From Pseudomonadota bacterium (lineage in GTDB: Bacteria > Pseudomonadota > Alphaproteobacteria > Rhizobiales > Rhizobiaceae), in contig JAEWHQ010000352.1 in the NCBI GenBank assembly GCA_023387715.1, positions 1 through 7,925 of the forward strand: 7,925 nucleotides of DNA, given 5' to 3'. A model generated the notes under the pieces. It was not told the DNA's origin. It saw nothing but the letters and a program-made list of their open reading frames with translations, and did no database searches. Below, piece after piece: positions 6,303-7,925 of the stretch; the first letter of the stretch is position 1, and every line of letters starts with the position of its first letter. A program made the position numbers and the translations under genes.

Positions 6303-7364
6303 TTAAAGATTTATCCGCTGACCATCGCGGTCAAAAAGATGGATATTTGCCGCTTCCGCACCAATATGGATCATATCACCCACATTCATGCGGCTACGTC
6401 CGGCAACGCGGAAAATAAAGCTCACATCATCATTCAGATGGCTGTGAATATAGCTTTCCGCTCCCACCAATTCGATTGCATCAACATGAACTTGCGTTTT
6501 AAAGGCTGGCTGAGCATGGTCTTCTACCACAACCACATCTTCAGGGCGCACGCCAATCGTGTGAATGTCACGCAGCAGCGCTTCATTAGCGTTTAAATTC
6601 AGGCTGTAATTGCTGTTGCCGACCTGATCGAGCGCCAGCAAATTCATTGAAGGCGAGCCGATAAAGGTTGCAACAAAAGTGGTTGCCGGTTTTTCGTAAA
6701 GCTCAATCGGCGTGCCAACCTGCTCGATGCGCCCGCCATTGAGCACCACCAGCCTGTCGGCAAGGGTCATGGCTTCCATCTGGTCGTGGGTCACATAAAC
6801 GCTTGTTGTGGCAAGCGAGCGTTGCAGGCGCTTGATTTCCACACGCATCTGCACACGTAATTTGGCATCCAGATTAGAAAGCGGCTCATCAAACAAAAAC
6901 GCTGCCGGTTCACGCACAATCGCCCGTCCCATCGCCACACGCTGACGCTGACCGCCGGAGAGCTGACGCGGTTTACGATCAAGAAAATCATAAATTTCCA
7001 GTGATTTTGCCGCTGCCTCGATGCGACGGTCAATCTCGGCTTTCGGCGTTTTACGGTTTTTAAGGCCATAAGCCAGATTTTCACGCACTGTCATATGCGG
7101 ATAAAGCGCATAATTCTGGAACACCATGGCAATATCGCGCTCGGACGGCTCAATATCATTCACCACGCGGTCGCTGATGGAAATTGTTCCGTCCGTGATG
7201 CTTTCCAGCCCTGCAATCATGCGCAAAAGCGTGGATTTTCCGCAGCCCGAAGGCCCGACAAGAACCAGAAACTCGCCATCATTAATGGTCAGTGAAACGC
7301 CTTTGATAACGTCATTTTTGCCATCATAGGATTTGCGAACATTATCGAGAATAATTTTACTCAT
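6303..7364 (-). CDS. ugpC: sn-Glycerol-3-phosphate import ATP-binding protein UgpC
   Basis: This 353-residue cytoplasmic ATPase of the UgpBAEC importer takes up sn-glycerol-3-phosphate and glycerophosphodiesters. It shows Walker A GPSGCGKS (37-44), Q-loop Gln83 in [10 protein letters not shown], signature LSGGQRQR (135-142), Walker B FLFDEP (156-161), SNLD (163-166) and H-loop His193. A C-terminal TOBE/MalK-like regulatory domain follows, with GVRPEDV and [23 protein letters not shown] and GSPSMNLL closely resemble Brucella UgpC as I recall it. The C-terminal part (about 245-353) is the most divergent. Its ATG overlaps the ugpE stop by one base (TAATG), indicating translational coupling, and is preceded by a weak GGAAAA site. 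Family members are often induced by phosphate starvation. The operon promoter lies outside the window. Confidence 0.95.
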   Translation of the reverse strand: MSKIILDNVRKSYDGKNDVIKGVSLTINDGEFLVLVGPSGCGKSTLLRMIAGLESITDGTISISDRVVNDIEPSERDIAMVFQNYALYPHMTVRENLAYGLKNRKTPKAEIDRRIEAAAKSLEIYDFLDRKPRQLSGGQRQRVAMGRAIVREPAAFLFDEPLSNLDAKLRVQMRVEIKRLQRSLATTSVYVTHDQMEAMTLADRLVVLNGGRIEQVGTPIELYEKPATTFVATFIGSPSMNLLALDQVGNSNYSLNLNANEALLRDIHTIGVRPEDVVVVEDHAQPAFKTQVHVDAIELVGAESYIHSHLNDDVSFIFRVAGRSRMNVGDMIHIGAEAANIHLFDRDGQRINL

Positions 7365-7925
7365 TATTTTTCCGTTTCAACCAGACCTTTGACGAACCAA
7401 CGCTGCATCAGCACCACCACGAGGATAGGCGGCAGGATCGCCAGAATTGCTGTAACCATGACGTAATTCCATGGTGTGGAAGCATCGGCAAAATCGACCA
7501 TACGTCGCAAACCGATAATGATTGTGTTCATTTTGGCATCATTGGTAACAAGCAGCGGCCACAAATATTGTGTCCAGCCATAGATGAACAGGATAACAAA
7601 AAGTGCCGCAATATTTGTTTTTGAAAGCGGCAGCAAAATATCGCGCATGAAACGCCAAGGCCCGGCATTATCAATACGTGCGGCCTCCACCAATTCACCG
7701 GGAATGGTCAGGAAAAACTGGCGGAACAGAAATGTCGCCGTCGCAGATGCAATCAATGGCAGTGTCAAACCAGCATAAGTATCAATCATGCCGAGATCGA
7801 CAATCACCTTATAGGTTGGCAAAATTCGCACTTCCACCGGCAGCATCAGCGTGACAAAAATCATCCAGAAAAACACCATACGGAAGCGGAACCGGAAGAA
7901 GACAATCGCAAAGGCTGACAAGAAT
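7364..7925 (-). CDS. ugpE: sn-Glycerol-3-phosphate permease UgpE, N-terminus cut off by the right edge
   Basis: About 187 C-terminal codons of an inner-membrane permease are visible, against roughly 282 residues in full-length Brucella-type UgpE, so about 95 are missing beyond the edge. The visible part has about four hydrophobic segments. Its EAA loop, [10 protein letters not shown]...LLPLSK, begins about 108 residues before the C-terminus and docks onto Ugp[15 protein letters not shown] and the C-terminus [11 protein letters not shown] are characteristic of UgpE. The codon at 7921-7919 is TTG within a continuing frame, an internal leucine and not a start. The stop overlaps the ugpC ATG by one base. 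UgpA, the partner permease, and UgpB, the binding protein, would be expected upstream, outside the window. No break is visible. Confidence 0.93.
   Translation of the reverse strand, partial: FLSAFAIVFFRFRFRMVFFWMIFVTLMLPVEVRILPTYKVIVDLGMIDTYAGLTLPLIASATATFLFRQFFLTIPGELVEAARIDNAGPWRFMRDILLPLSKTNIAALFVILFIYGWTQYLWPLLVTNDAKMNTIIIGLRRMVDFADASTPWNYVMVTAILAILPPILVVVLMQRWFVKGLVETEK

Noticed and set aside
1..7925. Search for mobile elements, CRISPR arrays, tRNA/rRNA genes, toxin-antitoxin or defence genes
   Set aside because: No transposase, regularly spaced repeat, tRNA-like cloverleaf, terminal inverted repeats or defence motif was seen. The minus-strand genes are intact apart from the edge-cut ugpE and form normal operons.

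Overview
The window reads as chromosomal DNA of an alphaproteobacterium of the Brucella/Ochrobactrum group (Rhizobiales). The ugpC and ugpE products closely resemble the Brucella proteins I know. The base composition looks only moderately GC-rich (judged by eye), lower than Brucella itself. A lower-GC relative such as Pseudochrobactrum would fit, but the genus is an inference. I see no insertion sequence, tRNA, rRNA, CRISPR array, phage gene or attachment site.

Layout. The left edge (about 1-200) holds the end of an unidentified plus-strand reading frame, followed by a rho-independent terminator. A gene-free stretch of about 330 bases, rich in short repeats and palindromes, precedes a small secreted DUF1344-type protein (461-760, plus). 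A strong bidirectional terminator (781-818) separates it from the large minus-strand part. Read in the direction of transcription (right to left), that part has two ABC importers. First come the 3' part of ugpE and all of ugpC, coupled by a 1-base overlap (7925-6303). Two hairpins follow. Then comes a four-gene unit with its own promoter and a palindromic operator-like site: periplasmic binding protein (6049-5024), fused double permease (4944-2725), ATPase (2728-1667, 4-base overlap with the permease) and an inositol-monophosphatase-family phosphatase (1640-840).

How the genes may work together. UgpC and UgpE belong to the glycerol-3-phosphate (and glycerophosphodiester) importer. The second importer belongs to the group usually annotated as 'iron(III)' transporters (FbpABC/AfuABC). 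Its binding protein shows no FbpA-like tyrosine pair, and its permease has the long N-terminal membrane extension of AfuB-type proteins, a group in which sugar-phosphate uptake has been shown. The co-transcribed phosphatase, 26 bases downstream of the ATPase, fits import of a phosphorylated compound followed by dephosphorylation in the cytoplasm. The most interesting reading is therefore a locus for scavenging phosphorylated organic compounds, with the substrate of the second importer unproven. Nothing here is clearly a novel system. The rest looks like ordinary, intact chromosomal genes.
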